Source of the DNA: Geobacter sp.
GTDB lineage: Bacteria; Desulfobacterota; Desulfuromonadia; Geobacterales; Geobacteraceae
Reading direction: 5' to 3'
NCBI GenBank assembly: GCA_003574885.1
Contig: PJFC01000002.1
Location: forward strand, 434,001-498,000
Length of the DNA stretch: 64,000 nt
A program made the translations under genes and the position numbers. Shown in pieces: positions 26,545-35,596 of this stretch. Within the stretch, counting starts at the first letter, position 1, and the number at the start of each line of letters is the position of its first letter. The notes under the pieces are model-generated. The model searched no databases, was not told the DNA's origin, and worked only from the letters and a program-made list of their open reading frames with translations.

Positions 26545-27436
26545 TCTGGGAACGAACACCGCCCGCCTCCTCATTGGCAGACACCTTACCGATGGCACCG
26601 TGCAACCGGTCACCGTCAGTCGTCGCATAACCCGTCTCGGCGGTGGATTTACCCGTGAATCCGGCATATCACCGGAAGCCCGGGAGCGCACACTTGCAGC
26701 ACTGCACGAATTTGCCGCGGAAATGAAGCGTCACGATGTTGAGCACTTACGGGCCGTGGCAACCAGTGCGGTCCGTGATGCTGCCAATGGGAAGGATTTC
26801 TGCCGCGAGGTCCTTGAAGCCACCGGAATCAGACTCGAAGTGATTGATGGAGAAGAAGAGGGGCTACTTACCCTCAGGGGGGTACTGGCCGTAATCGACA
26901 ACCGTCCGGATTCCCTTTTCGTATTCGACGTAGGAGGGGGGAGCACTGAATACACCCTGTCCCATGGTGAGACACCGCTCTTTACCCGCAGTCTTCCCCT
27001 CGGTGTGGTCAGGCTTACCGAAGGGAAGGGTGAGTGCGGGGCGATGATCGAAAAGATCGACCGGGAGCTGAACGCCTTACGGGATGAGATGGAAAAAGAG
27101 CGGCTGCTGGTAAAGCTTGACAACGCCATGCTCGTGGGAACCGCCGGCACAGCCACAACGCTGGCTGCCATCAGTATGTCCATGATTGACTATGATTACC
27201 GCCGGGTTAACAATCACACCCTCTCCCGTGAAGAAATCAGCGCCATCTTCAAGAGACTCCTCCCCCTGTCACCCGCGGAGCGACTCCTGGTTCCCGGCAT
27301 GGAAAAGGGGAGGGAGGACCTGATACTTGCCGGTTGCCTTCTCACTCTACGGACCATGGAATTGTTCGGGTTCGAGCGGATGAAAGTAAGCGATTTCGGA
27401 CTGTTGGAGGGAATTCTGCTGTCGGTACAAGAGTAA
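26519..27436 (+). CDS. ppx: Exopolyphosphatase / guanosine pentaphosphatase (Ppx/GppA)
   Basis: A 305-residue ASKHA-fold phosphatase with the phosphate-1 motif AAIDLGTNTARLLIG, the glutamate region GEEEGLLTLRG and phosphate-2 VFDVGGGSTEYTL. At about 300 residues it has only the catalytic core and lacks the C-terminal HD domain of long Ppx/GppA. It would cleave polyphosphate or pppGpp. The ATG at 26519 (after GGGAG) is preferred to the TTG one codon earlier. It overlaps the phosphate transporter by 26 bases. Confidence 0.9.
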   Translation: MHRLLAAIDLGTNTARLLIGRHLTDGTVQPVTVSRRITRLGGGFTRESGISPEARERTLAALHEFAAEMKRHDVEHLRAVATSAVRDAANGKDFCREVLEATGIRLEVIDGEEEGLLTLRGVLAVIDNRPDSLFVFDVGGGSTEYTLSHGETPLFTRSLPLGVVRLTEGKGECGAMIEKIDRELNALRDEMEKERLLVKLDNAMLVGTAGTATTLAAISMSMIDYDYRRVNNHTLSREEISAIFKRLLPLSPAERLLVPGMEKGREDLILAGCLLTLRTMELFGFERMKVSDFGLLEGILLSVQE

Positions 27437-27438
27437 CG

Positions 27439-27461
27439 AAAGGGGAGCCCAGCTCCCCTTT
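27439..27461. terminator. Bidirectional terminator
   Basis: AAAGGGGAGC and GCTCCCCTTT form a perfect 10-bp stem around CCA, right after the ppx stop and before the convergent cytochrome gene. A-rich and T-rich ends suit termination on both strands. Confidence 0.8.
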
Positions 27462-27479
27462 CTGTCTGTCTGCACAAGG

Positions 27480-27797
27480 CTATTTCCCTGGTCCGGCAAA
27501 GGTTTTCATATACATGATAAGGGACTGCATATCGTTTCCGGCGGGATCGAGGGGGTTCCCCTTGAGCGCCTTTTCGATGCACTTGTTGACAATGCCGGTC
27601 AGTTTCCCCACGTCATAGGTAGCAGCCCACTCCAGCTTCCTTCCGCCCGGGTGGCAGCTTGCGCAGCTTTTACCAGTGGTTCCCAGTTTTGTGCTTTCGA
27701 AGAGTTCCTTCCCCCGTTCCAGTGTCGGGCCATCGGCAGCCTGTGCGGCAACGGCGATGGAGACAAGGACTGCAGCCAGCCAAAATCGTTTTACCAT
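27480..27797 (-). CDS. Periplasmic monohaem c-type cytochrome
   Basis: A 105-residue protein with a signal peptide (1-20, ending AQA) and one haem site CASCH at 45-49. A Met near residue 81-86 (NDMQSLIMYMKTF) is the likely second axial ligand. The mature size, near 9 kDa, fits a small class I cytochrome c carrying electrons in the periplasm. A strong AAAGGAGGA site precedes the ATG. It stands alone, convergent with ppx and divergent from iorA. Confidence 0.9.
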   Translation of the reverse strand: MVKRFWLAAVLVSIAVAAQAADGPTLERGKELFESTKLGTTGKSCASCHPGGRKLEWAATYDVGKLTGIVNKCIEKALKGNPLDPAGNDMQSLIMYMKTFAGPGK

Positions 27798-27827
27798 GTG
27801 ATCCTCCTTTATTGGTCTCTGGAATGA

Positions 27828-27855
27828 AGAGTAGCTGAAAAACCGCTACTGTCAA
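27828..27855 (-). promoter_or_regulatory. Possible promoter of the cytochrome gene
   Basis: On the minus strand TTGACA (27855-27850) is followed after 16 bases by TACTCT (27833-27828). The -35 is perfect and the -10 weak. A 6-bp inverted repeat AGTAGC...GCTACT lies across the spacer and could bind a regulator. Confidence 0.35.
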
Positions 27856-27899
27856 CCCTTTGACCCTTTCCTGATCTAGAAACCCGTTCTATAAACCAG

Positions 27900-27928
27900 T
27901 TGACATAAAAGCCCGTTTTTTGTATAGT
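27900..27928 (+). promoter_or_regulatory. Sigma70 promoter of the ior-paaK operon
   Basis: TTGACA (27900-27905) and TATAGT (27923-27928) are exactly 17 bases apart, matching 6/6 and 5/6. Transcription would start near 27935, leaving a leader of about 116 bases before iorA. Confidence 0.7.
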
Positions 27929-27940
27929 TTCGGCACCGTT

Positions 27941-27957
27941 ACGGGGTCCTGCCCCGT
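27941..27957 (+). promoter_or_regulatory. Hairpin at the 5' end of the ior leader
   Basis: ACGGGG and CCCCGT pair around TCCTG only a few bases after the expected transcription start, followed by GTTTCTTT. It resembles a short terminator and could be an attenuator, or a 5' stabilising stem. Confidence 0.45.
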
Positions 27958-28050
27958 GTTTCTTTGCTGTGCAGTTGCTGTTTCCGAACCATATCGCTCC
28001 GCCTTCTGCCGGTAACCACACAGTATTCTCTCTACCAAGGACCGTATCCA

Positions 28051-29805
28051 ATGCATGAAATTCTTTCCGGCAACGAGGCCATAGCCCGCGGTGCCTACGA
28101 AGCTGGCGTCAGAGTTGCCTGTGCCTATCCCGGCACGCCTTCAACCGAAATCCTCGAAACCATCATCCAGTACAAGGGCATCGACTCCTCCTGGGCACCC
28201 AATGAAAAGGTTGCCCTCGAGGTTGCTATCGGTGCATCTTTTGGCGGCGGCAGGGCGCTGGTGGCAATGAAACACGTCGGGGTCAATGTGGCTGCCGACC
28301 CTCTCTTCACCCTTTCCTATACCGGAGTAAACGGTGGTCTCCTGTTGGTCGTAGCCGATGACCCGGAGATGCACTCCTCGCAGAACGAGCAGGACAGCCG
28401 CAATTACGCGAAGTTTGCCAAGATCCCCATGCTGGAACCGGCCGACTCCCGTGAGTGCAAGGAATTTACCCGTCTCGCCTTCGAGCTCTCAGAACAGTAC
28501 GATACCCCGGTCATGCTGCGAAGCACCACCCGTATCTCCCACGGCAAATCCATTGTCGACCTGGCCGAACCGGTCACCGGCCTGGCCGAACCGAAATTGT
28601 CGAGAAACCCCTCCAAGCTGGTCATGCTTCCCGGCAATGCCAAGGTCCGTCACCCAATGGTTGAAGAACGCTTGGTAAAGCTGGCAGCCGCAGGGTGCAC
28701 CATGCCGGTCAACCGCCAGGAGCTGCGCGACACTAAAATAGGAATCATCACCTCAGGCGTCTGCTACCAATACGTGCGCGAAGTACTCCCCGACGCCTCT
28801 ACCCTCAAGCTGGGGATGGTCCACCCTCTGCCCCGCGACCTCATCAGGGAATTCGCCGCAAAGGTCGACCGGCTTTACGTGGTTGAAGAACTCGATCCGT
28901 TCATCGAAGAACAGGTCAAGGCCATGGGGATTGCCGTAACCGGCAAGGAAATCTTCTCCCTCTGCGGCGAGCTGACGCCTGGTCGTATCAGGAAGGCTTA
29001 CGGTCTGCCGGGAGATGACACCTCCGCTGGAGAAAAACTCCCGGGGCGACCTCCCAACATGTGCCCCGGCTGCCCACACCGCGGTGTGTTCTTTGCCCTT
29101 AACCAGCTCAAGGCATACGTCACCGGCGACATAGGTTGTTACACCCTCGGGTTCATGCCACCCCTTTCGGCCATGGACACCTGCATCTGCATGGGGGCAT
29201 CCATCGGGACCGCCACCGGCGTGGTGAAGGTGGTGGGGGAGGAAGAGCGGAAAAAGGTGGTTGCCGTCATCGGCGACTCGACCTTCCTCCATACCGGCAT
29301 CAACGGTCTCATGGACATGGTGTACAACAACGCACCTGCCACGGTGGTCATCCTTGACAACCGGATCACCGCCATGACCGGACGCCAGGACAACCCGGCA
29401 TCGGGCTTCACCCTCATGAACGAACCGACCAGCAGCATCGACTTTCCCCTCCTCTGCAAGGCGCTCGGGGTGAATCATATCAGGGTCATCAACCCCCTCG
29501 ACCTTGAGGAGACCAAACGGGTACTCCAGGAGGAGATGGCGCGCCCCGAACCGTCGGTCATCATAACCGACAAACCGTGCGTCCTGATCAAGCGGGAAGA
29601 TGTCTTCACGAAGGGACCGGTGTACCAGGTGGATGCGGATCAGTGCACCGGATGCCGCGCCTGCCTCAAGATCGGCTGTCCGGCCATCGAATGGAAGCCC
29701 GGGGAAGGGAAAAAAGGGAAAGCGTTCATCGACCCCCTTCTCTGTACCGGCTGCGATGTCTGTCGTCAGCTTTGCAAATTCGGCGCCATCGGGAGGTCCA
29801 AATGA
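28051..29805 (+). CDS. iorA: Indolepyruvate:ferredoxin oxidoreductase, alpha subunit
   Basis: A 584-residue subunit of the thiamine-diphosphate enzyme that converts aryl 2-oxo acids from Trp, Phe and Tyr plus CoA into aryl-acetyl-CoA and reduced ferredoxin. Visible parts: the pyrimidine-binding region (SGNEAIARGAYEAGVRVACAYPGTPSTEI), the C-terminal thiamine domain (GDIGCYTLGF, GASIGTATG, GDSTFLHTGINGLMDMVYN) and two [4Fe-4S] sets CTGCRACLKIGCP and CTGCDVCRQLC. Translation starts at 28051 behind AAGGA. iorB overlaps by 4 bases. Confidence 0.94.
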   Translation: MHEILSGNEAIARGAYEAGVRVACAYPGTPSTEILETIIQYKGIDSSWAPNEKVALEVAIGASFGGGRALVAMKHVGVNVAADPLFTLSYTGVNGGLLLVVADDPEMHSSQNEQDSRNYAKFAKIPMLEPADSRECKEFTRLAFELSEQYDTPVMLRSTTRISHGKSIVDLAEPVTGLAEPKLSRNPSKLVMLPGNAKVRHPMVEERLVKLAAAGCTMPVNRQELRDTKIGIITSGVCYQYVREVLPDASTLKLGMVHPLPRDLIREFAAKVDRLYVVEELDPFIEEQVKAMGIAVTGKEIFSLCGELTPGRIRKAYGLPGDDTSAGEKLPGRPPNMCPGCPHRGVFFALNQLKAYVTGDIGCYTLGFMPPLSAMDTCICMGASIGTATGVVKVVGEEERKKVVAVIGDSTFLHTGINGLMDMVYNNAPATVVILDNRITAMTGRQDNPASGFTLMNEPTSSIDFPLLCKALGVNHIRVINPLDLEETKRVLQEEMARPEPSVIITDKPCVLIKREDVFTKGPVYQVDADQCTGCRACLKIGCPAIEWKPGEGKKGKAFIDPLLCTGCDVCRQLCKFGAIGRSK

Positions 29806-30380
29806 GCGGACAGATCACCAACATCCTCCTCGTCGGCGTGGGAGGGCAGGGGATCCTGCTCGCCTCGGAGATCCTCTCCGAAACCTTCATGCTTGCGGGA
29901 TTCGACGTTAAAAAGAGTGAAATTCACGGCATGTCCCAACGGGGAGGGAGCGTCGTCTCCCACGTCCGCTACGGCAAAGAAGTATTTTCTCCCATTGTCC
30001 CCGAAGGGGAGGGGGACATCCTCTTCGGCTTCGAACTGATGGAGACCTGCCGTGCCCTTCCCCTGCTGAGACAGGGGGGAAAGGTGGTCGTGAATGATCT
30101 CCGCATCCAGCCACCGTCGGTACTGATGGGGCAGGAGTCCTATCCCGAAGGACTGGTGGAACGGATTAAATCCCGATTCCCCGATTTTCTCCTGGTTGAT
30201 GGCCAGAAACTGGCTGTGGAGGCGGGAAATCCCCGAGTTGCCAACACGGTGCTCCTTGGTGCAGTTTCCAGGCGGCTCGACATCGATGAGAAATTCTGGC
30301 TCACCGCTCTGGAGAAACTGGTGCCGAAGAAGGCTCTGGAAATCAACCGGAAGGCGTTCATTCTCGGCAGGAACCTGTAA
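29802..30380 (+). CDS. iorB: Indolepyruvate:ferredoxin oxidoreductase, beta subunit
   Basis: A 192-residue gamma-domain type oxidoreductase subunit: ILLVGVGGQGILLASEILSE, then KKSEIHGMSQRGGSVVSHVRYG, both typical of the family. It pairs with IorA to form the complete enzyme. The ATG at 29802 lies in the iorA stop (ATGA), with GGGAGG ahead; an open frame to 29577 lies inside iorA and is not used. Confidence 0.93.
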   Translation: MSGQITNILLVGVGGQGILLASEILSETFMLAGFDVKKSEIHGMSQRGGSVVSHVRYGKEVFSPIVPEGEGDILFGFELMETCRALPLLRQGGKVVVNDLRIQPPSVLMGQESYPEGLVERIKSRFPDFLLVDGQKLAVEAGNPRVANTVLLGAVSRRLDIDEKFWLTALEKLVPKKALEINRKAFILGRNL

Positions 30381-30409
30381 ATCGGTGGTTATAGAGTAAG
30401 GAGCTACCC

Positions 30410-31714
30410 ATGATGTTCAACGAAGAATTCGAAACACTTCCCCGACAGGCACTGGAGGCACTCCAGCTGAAACGGCTCCAATTGATGCTGGAGCGGGTCT
30501 ATGCCAATGTCCCCTTCTATCGGACCGCCTTTGAGGGGGCTGGTGTTCGCCCGTCCGATATCGGATCCCTTCAGGATTTGCAGCGCCTCCCCTTCACAAC
30601 GAAGCAGAACATGCGCGACAGCTATCCCTACGCCCTCTTTGCCGCTCCGCTGGAAGACATCGTCCGTATACATGCTTCCTCGGGGACTACCGGCAAACCA
30701 ACGGTCGTGGGATATACACAGAGGGACATCGAGATGTGGAGCGAGCTCATGGCGCGTTCCCTGGCTGCCGCCAGCGCCAACAAGGGTGACATTATCCATA
30801 ACGCCTACGGTTACGGGCTCTTCACGGGGGGGCTCGGAGCCCATTATGGTGCCGAGCGACTGGGGGCCTCCGTCATCCCCATTTCCGGCGGCAATACCAA
30901 GCGCCAGATCATGATAATGCAGGACTTCGGCTCCACGATCCTCACCTGCACCCCTTCCTATGCACTTTTTATGGCTGAGGAGGCAAGAACCGAGGGGATC
31001 GATTTCCGGAACCTGAAGCTCAGGGTCGGCATTTTCGGCGCAGAACCCTGGTCCGAGGCAATGCGGGATGAGCTCGAAGATAAACTCAATATCACGGCGC
31101 TGGATATTTACGGCCTCTCCGAAATCATGGGGCCCGGCGTCGCCCAGGAATGTTTCCAGGGGAAATCGGGTCTTCATATCTGGGAAGACCATTTCATCCC
31201 CGAAATCATCAACCCCGAAACCTGCGAGGTGGTGCCGGAAGGGACGAAGGGTGAACTGGTCATTACCACAATTACCAAGCAGGGAATCCCTCTTGTCCGC
31301 TACAGGACCCGTGACATAACGAGCATTACCTACGAACCGTGCATCTGCGGGCGCACCCATGCCCGCATTGCCCGGTTGAGCGGCCGAAGCGACGACATGA
31401 TCATCATCCGCGGCGTAAACGTCTTCCCGTCCCAGATAGAGTCTATCCTTGTCGGCATCGAAGGGGTCGAGCCCCATTACCTACTCATTATCGACCGGCA
31501 GGACAATCTTGATACCCTGGAAGTTCAGGTCGAGGTGGATGAACATCTCTTTTCCGATGAGGTCAAGGTCCTTCAGACTCTTTCCCTCAAAATAGAAAAA
31601 ACAATCAAGGAAGTATTGGGGGTCACCAGCAAGGTCAAACTTGTGGAACCCAGGACCATCCAGCGGAGTGAAGGTAAGGCTACGCGGGTTATAGACAAAC
31701 GCAAGCTGCTGTAA
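30410..31714 (+). CDS. paaK: Phenylacetate-CoA ligase, copy 1
   Basis: A 434-residue adenylate-forming enzyme making aryl-acetyl-CoA from the acid, ATP and CoA, or the reverse with ATP gain. Motifs: the AMP loop [17 protein letters not shown] (about 85-100), [19 protein letters not shown] and the C-terminal [20 protein letters not shown]. It lies 29 bases after iorB, so the Ior product is its likely partner metabolite. A second copy closes the operon at 38160. The start is ATG 30410 or the ATG next to it (30413); AAGGAG fits both. Confidence 0.94.
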   Translation: MMFNEEFETLPRQALEALQLKRLQLMLERVYANVPFYRTAFEGAGVRPSDIGSLQDLQRLPFTTKQNMRDSYPYALFAAPLEDIVRIHASSGTTGKPTVVGYTQRDIEMWSELMARSLAAASANKGDIIHNAYGYGLFTGGLGAHYGAERLGASVIPISGGNTKRQIMIMQDFGSTILTCTPSYALFMAEEARTEGIDFRNLKLRVGIFGAEPWSEAMRDELEDKLNITALDIYGLSEIMGPGVAQECFQGKSGLHIWEDHFIPEIINPETCEVVPEGTKGELVITTITKQGIPLVRYRTRDITSITYEPCICGRTHARIARLSGRSDDMIIIRGVNVFPSQIESILVGIEGVEPHYLLIIDRQDNLDTLEVQVEVDEHLFSDEVKVLQTLSLKIEKTIKEVLGVTSKVKLVEPRTIQRSEGKATRVIDKRKLL

Positions 31715-31795
31715 TGATTTTTTGATTGGGCGCAAACCGGTGCGCTCCCCATCAAACAGGTCAGACACAGGGGACTGCCCCTGCCAGGAGGCTCT

Positions 31796-32227
31796 ATGCA
31801 CGTAGAACAGATTTCCATCTTCATCGAAAACAAATCGGGGCGACTTGCAGAGGTAACCAGAATCCTTGGCGAGGCAGGGGTGAACATACGGGCACTTTCC
31901 CTGGCTGACACCTCCGACTTCGGCATCCTGCGACTCATCGTCAATGACCGTGAGAAGGCTAAAACCTTCCTCAAAGAGAAGGGGTTCACCGTCAGCAAGA
32001 CCGACGTGGTTGCCGTTGAGGTCCCCGACCGACCGGGCGGTCTTTCGTCCATACTTCAGACTCTGGACAATGAAAAGATCAACGTCGAGTACATGTATGC
32101 CTTTGTGGAACGCTGCGGCGAGAACGCTGTGATAATCTTCCGTTTCGACGAAACCGACAAGGCTATAAAGGCCCTTCTGGCCAATGGCTTTAACGTCCTC
32201 GAAGGGGAACGGCTCTACTCTATGTAA
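31796..32227 (+). CDS. Tandem ACT-domain amino-acid-binding protein
   Basis: A 143-residue protein of two ACT domains: one at about 4-65 ([28 protein letters not shown]) and one at about 70-140 ([33 protein letters not shown]). ACT pairs bind amino acids at their interface. Such genes often sit beside paaK and ior genes and probably sense the amino acid or control enzyme activity. The 81-base gap before it holds an imperfect hairpin (31722-31755). Confidence 0.9.
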   Translation: MHVEQISIFIENKSGRLAEVTRILGEAGVNIRALSLADTSDFGILRLIVNDREKAKTFLKEKGFTVSKTDVVAVEVPDRPGGLSSILQTLDNEKINVEYMYAFVERCGENAVIIFRFDETDKAIKALLANGFNVLEGERLYSM

Positions 32228-32236
32228 GTTATGTGC

Positions 32237-32285
32237 GTGAGGGGTTAGAGGTGATGTGGAAGCCTTGAACCTTGAACGTTGAACT
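32237..32285. repeat. 7-bp-unit array 1
   Basis: Seven units in register: GTGAGGG, GTTAGAG, GTGATGT, GGAAGCC, TTGAACC, TTGAACG, TTGAACT. It lies between the ACT gene and the first livK. Confidence 0.7.
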
Positions 32286-32308
32286 GTTTCCTAACAAGGG
32301 GGGATATG

Positions 32309-33448
32309 ATGAAACGTCTGATTGCGGTACTGATTGGCTGCGTGGCTGTGTTGCATACCGGTATGGCGCTGGCTGCCAGTTCGGTCAGGATCGGAGCACT
32401 GTTCTCGGTGACCGGTCCCGCCTCGTTCCTCGGCGAACCAGAGAGGAATACCCTGGAGATGCTCGTCAAGAACATCAACGACAAGGGTGGCATCAAGGGG
32501 ACGAAGATCGAGCTGATTATCTACGACACCCAGGGAGACAGCACCAAGGCCAAACAGCTGGTAAACAAGCTGATCAAGAATGACAAGGTCGTTGCCATCA
32601 TCGGTCCCAGCACGACCGGTGATACCATGGCCATCATCGAGGACGTGGAAAAGGCTGGTATCCCCCTCATTTCCTGCGCTGCAGGGATCAAGATCACCGA
32701 GCCGGTCAAGAAATGGGTATTCAAAACCCCCGCCAACGACCATTTGGCTGCGGATAAAATCTTTAACTACATGGCCTCGAAAAAGCAGAAAACCGTTGCA
32801 CTGCTGACCGTATCCGATGCCTTTGGTTCTTCAGGCCGCGAGCAGTTGAAGGCACTGGCAAAACAGAAGGGGTTAACGGTTGTTGCTGACGAAGTCTACG
32901 GTCCGAAGGATACGGACATGACTCCCCAGCTGACCAAGATAAAAGGGGCGAAGCCCGACGCCATCATCTGCTGGGGGACCAACCCCGGCCCGGCGGTGGT
33001 AACCCGCAATGTAAGACAGCTCGGCATCAAAATTCCTCTGTACCAGAGCCATGGCGTCGCCTCCAAGAAATACATCGCATTGGCCGGTGCTGAAAATGCG
33101 GAGGGGGTCCTGCTCCCTGCCGGTAAGCTGGCCGTCTATGACAAGCTGAAACCTTCCGACCCTCAGCAGAAAGTGCTCAGAGAGTATGACCAGGCATACC
33201 GCAAGGCATACAACATGGAGGCATCCACCTTCGGCGGTTATGCTTATGACGCTTTTCTGATGATCTCTGAAGCGATAAAGAAGGGGGCAACCACCCCCGC
33301 CCAGATCCGCACAAGTATAGAGCAGAGCAAAAAACTGGTCGGCATCTCCGGCATCTTCACCATGTCACCCGCAAACCATAATGGCCTCGACCTCTCCGCC
33401 TTCGAGATGGTTCGCATCGTCAAGGGTGACTGGGAGCTGGCCAGATAA
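32309..33448 (+). CDS. livK: Branched-chain/aromatic amino-acid ABC binding protein, copy 1
   Basis: A 379-residue periplasmic-binding protein of the LivK family with a signal peptide (about 1-22, ending ALA). Typical segments are VRIGALFSVTGPASFLGEPE, the GPSTTGDTMA serine region and SDAFGSSGREQ. It delivers substrate to the LivHMGF transporter downstream. ATG at 32309 is favoured over the one at 32306 because AGGGGGG is better spaced. A second, similar gene follows at once; the pair is a tandem duplication with about 60-65 per cent identity by eye. Confidence 0.92.
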   Translation: MKRLIAVLIGCVAVLHTGMALAASSVRIGALFSVTGPASFLGEPERNTLEMLVKNINDKGGIKGTKIELIIYDTQGDSTKAKQLVNKLIKNDKVVAIIGPSTTGDTMAIIEDVEKAGIPLISCAAGIKITEPVKKWVFKTPANDHLAADKIFNYMASKKQKTVALLTVSDAFGSSGREQLKALAKQKGLTVVADEVYGPKDTDMTPQLTKIKGAKPDAIICWGTNPGPAVVTRNVRQLGIKIPLYQSHGVASKKYIALAGAENAEGVLLPAGKLAVYDKLKPSDPQQKVLREYDQAYRKAYNMEASTFGGYAYDAFLMISEAIKKGATTPAQIRTSIEQSKKLVGISGIFTMSPANHNGLDLSAFEMVRIVKGDWELAR

Positions 33449-33477
33449 TGTTATTCCACTTTGTACAGGAGCTAACC

Positions 33478-34626
33478 ATGCGCACGAGATTAATCACGGG
33501 AATCCTTTCTGCCGTTCTCTTGTCGGTCTTTTTGGGAAGTTCGTTGGCCCTTGCCGCTGAACCGATCAAGATCGGGGGTCTGTTCTCGGTGACCGGCCCC
33601 GCCTCCTTTCTCGGCGAGCCGGAACGGAATACGGCCCAGATGGTTGTCGATGAGATCAACGCTGCCGGCGGGATCAAGGGGCGCAAGCTCCAACTCATCG
33701 CCTACGACACCCAGGGTGACAGCACCAAAGCCAAGCAGCTGGTGAACAAGCTGATAAAGAATGACAAAGTCGTGGCCATCGTCGGCCCCAGCACGACCGG
33801 GGACAGCATGGCGATCATAGGTGATGTGGAGCGGGCAGGCATACCCCTCGTTTCCTGCGCCGCCGGCAGCAAGATCACCGACCCGGTCAAGAAATGGGTC
33901 TTCAAGACGGCCCAGAATGACGGCCTGGCAGTTGAGAAGATTTTCGATTATCTGAAAAAAATGAAGATTTCTCACGTCGCCATCCTGACCGTCTCCGACG
34001 GTTTCGGCTCGTCAGGGCGTGAGCAGCTCAAGGCCAAGGCGGCAAAATACGGCATCAAGCTCGTGGTCGATGACACCTACGGTCCCAAGGATACGGACAT
34101 GACCCCCCAGTTGACCAAGATCCGTTCCAGCCAGGCCCAGGCGATCATCTGCTGGGGGACCAACCCCGGACCGGCAGTCATTGCCCGCAATGTCAAACAA
34201 TTGGGAATAAAACTGCCGCTCTTCATGAGTCATGGGGTCTCCTCCAAAAAGTTCATCGAACTCGCCGGTGACGCCGCCGAAGGTATCATACTGCCGTCGG
34301 GACGGGTCATTGTTTCCGACGTCCTTCCCCAACAGGACAAACAGAAAAAATCCCTCATCTCCTTCGTCAAGGATTACCAGAAGCATTACAAGGCCGAGGG
34401 GGATCATTTCGGCGGTCACGCCTGGGATGCCATCATGCTGCTGAAAGGGGCCATTGAACGTGGGGGGGTTACACCTGCCGGGATTCGCGATGCCCTGGAA
34501 AAAACGGTTAATTTTGCCGGAATCGGCGGTGTCTTCACCTTTTCCCGTACTGATCATGCCGGTCTGACCAAGGACGCCTTTGTCCTCGTTCAGGTGAAGA
34601 ATCGTGACTGGGCCCTGGTCAAGTAG
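33478..34626 (+). CDS. livK: Branched-chain/aromatic amino-acid ABC binding protein, copy 2
   Basis: A 382-residue paralog of the preceding protein, sharing LFSVTGPASFLGEPERNT, GDSTKAKQLVNKLIKNDKVVAI and KDTDMTPQLTKI almost unchanged. The signal peptide ends near LALAA. The frame is open from 33448, but CAGGAG before 33478 and the signal peptide fix the start. Differences cluster in the second half, around the substrate cleft, so the two may hand different amino or aryl acids to one transporter. Confidence 0.92.
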   Translation: MRTRLITGILSAVLLSVFLGSSLALAAEPIKIGGLFSVTGPASFLGEPERNTAQMVVDEINAAGGIKGRKLQLIAYDTQGDSTKAKQLVNKLIKNDKVVAIVGPSTTGDSMAIIGDVERAGIPLVSCAAGSKITDPVKKWVFKTAQNDGLAVEKIFDYLKKMKISHVAILTVSDGFGSSGREQLKAKAAKYGIKLVVDDTYGPKDTDMTPQLTKIRSSQAQAIICWGTNPGPAVIARNVKQLGIKLPLFMSHGVSSKKFIELAGDAAEGIILPSGRVIVSDVLPQQDKQKKSLISFVKDYQKHYKAEGDHFGGHAWDAIMLLKGAIERGGVTPAGIRDALEKTVNFAGIGGVFTFSRTDHAGLTKDAFVLVQVKNRDWALVK

Positions 34627-34644
34627 CGACGGGAGCCAAGACCA

Positions 34645-35529
34645 ATGCAGATTTCAGATCAATTGACCCAGTACCTTTTCTCCGGCTTAGCCACCGGTGC
34701 AATCTATGCCCTTATAGGCCTGGGTTTTGCGATCATCTACAATGCCACCGGGATCATCAATTTTGCCCAGGGGGAGTTTGTCATGCTGGGGGGGATGTTC
34801 ACCGTCACCCTCATAAACACGACCGGACTTCATCCAGGGGTGGCCGTTCCCTGTGCCATCATCCTTACCACTGTTGTCGGCATACTATTCGAGCGCCTGG
34901 CCATCAGACCTCTCAAATCGGCTACCCCTCTGAGCCTGGTAATTATAACCATAGGCGGCAGTATTCTGATTCGCGGCATTGCCATGCTTTTCTGGGACAA
35001 AGATACCCATGCACTGCCCGGTTTCAGTGGGGATGAACCTATCACTATTTACGGCGCATCGCTCATGCCGCAGCACCTCTGGATATTTGCCGTCACCATT
35101 GTCGTCATCGGGATGAGCAAGATTTTCTTCAGCTACACCATCAGCGGGAAAGCAATGCGGGCCTGTTCGTACAACATCCGTGCCGCCAGTCTTATCGGTA
35201 TCGACGTGCGGCGTATGGTCCTTTTTGCATTTATCATCAGTTCCGCCATGGGGTCCCTGGCCGGCATCATCATCGCGCCACTTACTATGACTTCCTACGA
35301 TGTCGGAATCATGATCGGCATCAAGGGGTTCTGCGCCGCCATAATCGGGGGCATGAGCAGCGGATTCGGCACCGTTCTCGGAGGGCTTCTCCTGGGAGTA
35401 CTGGAGTCACTGGGTGCCGGGTTGGTCTCCTCGGGATACAAGGATGCCATTGCCTTCGTCATTCTTCTCCTGATCCTTTTCATCAGGCCCCAGGGTCTTT
35501 TCAAGAAGGCAGAAACGGAAAGGGTTTGA
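34645..35529 (+). CDS. livH: ABC transporter permease LivH
   Basis: A 294-residue inner-membrane permease with about eight helices. Family segments: LATGAIYALIGLGFAIIYNATGIINFAQGEFVMLGG at the N-terminus and the cytoplasmic loop KAMRACSYNIRAASLIGIDVRRM that contacts the ATPases. It works with LivM. It starts 18 bases after livK copy 2. Confidence 0.94.
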   Translation: MQISDQLTQYLFSGLATGAIYALIGLGFAIIYNATGIINFAQGEFVMLGGMFTVTLINTTGLHPGVAVPCAIILTTVVGILFERLAIRPLKSATPLSLVIITIGGSILIRGIAMLFWDKDTHALPGFSGDEPITIYGASLMPQHLWIFAVTIVVIGMSKIFFSYTISGKAMRACSYNIRAASLIGIDVRRMVLFAFIISSAMGSLAGIIIAPLTMTSYDVGIMIGIKGFCAAIIGGMSSGFGTVLGGLLLGVLESLGAGLVSSGYKDAIAFVILLLILFIRPQGLFKKAETERV

Positions 35530-35534
35530 CCCGG

Positions 35535-35569
35535 TACTAGTAAAAAGTTACTGGTGAAAAGTAAAAAGA
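35535..35569. repeat. 7-bp-unit array 2
   Basis: Five units: TACTAGT, AAAAAGT, TACTGGT, GAAAAGT, AAAAAGA. It begins 5 bases after the livH stop. Confidence 0.65.
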
Positions 35570-35596
35570 TGTCCATAGCTGATTCCCCGAGGTATC

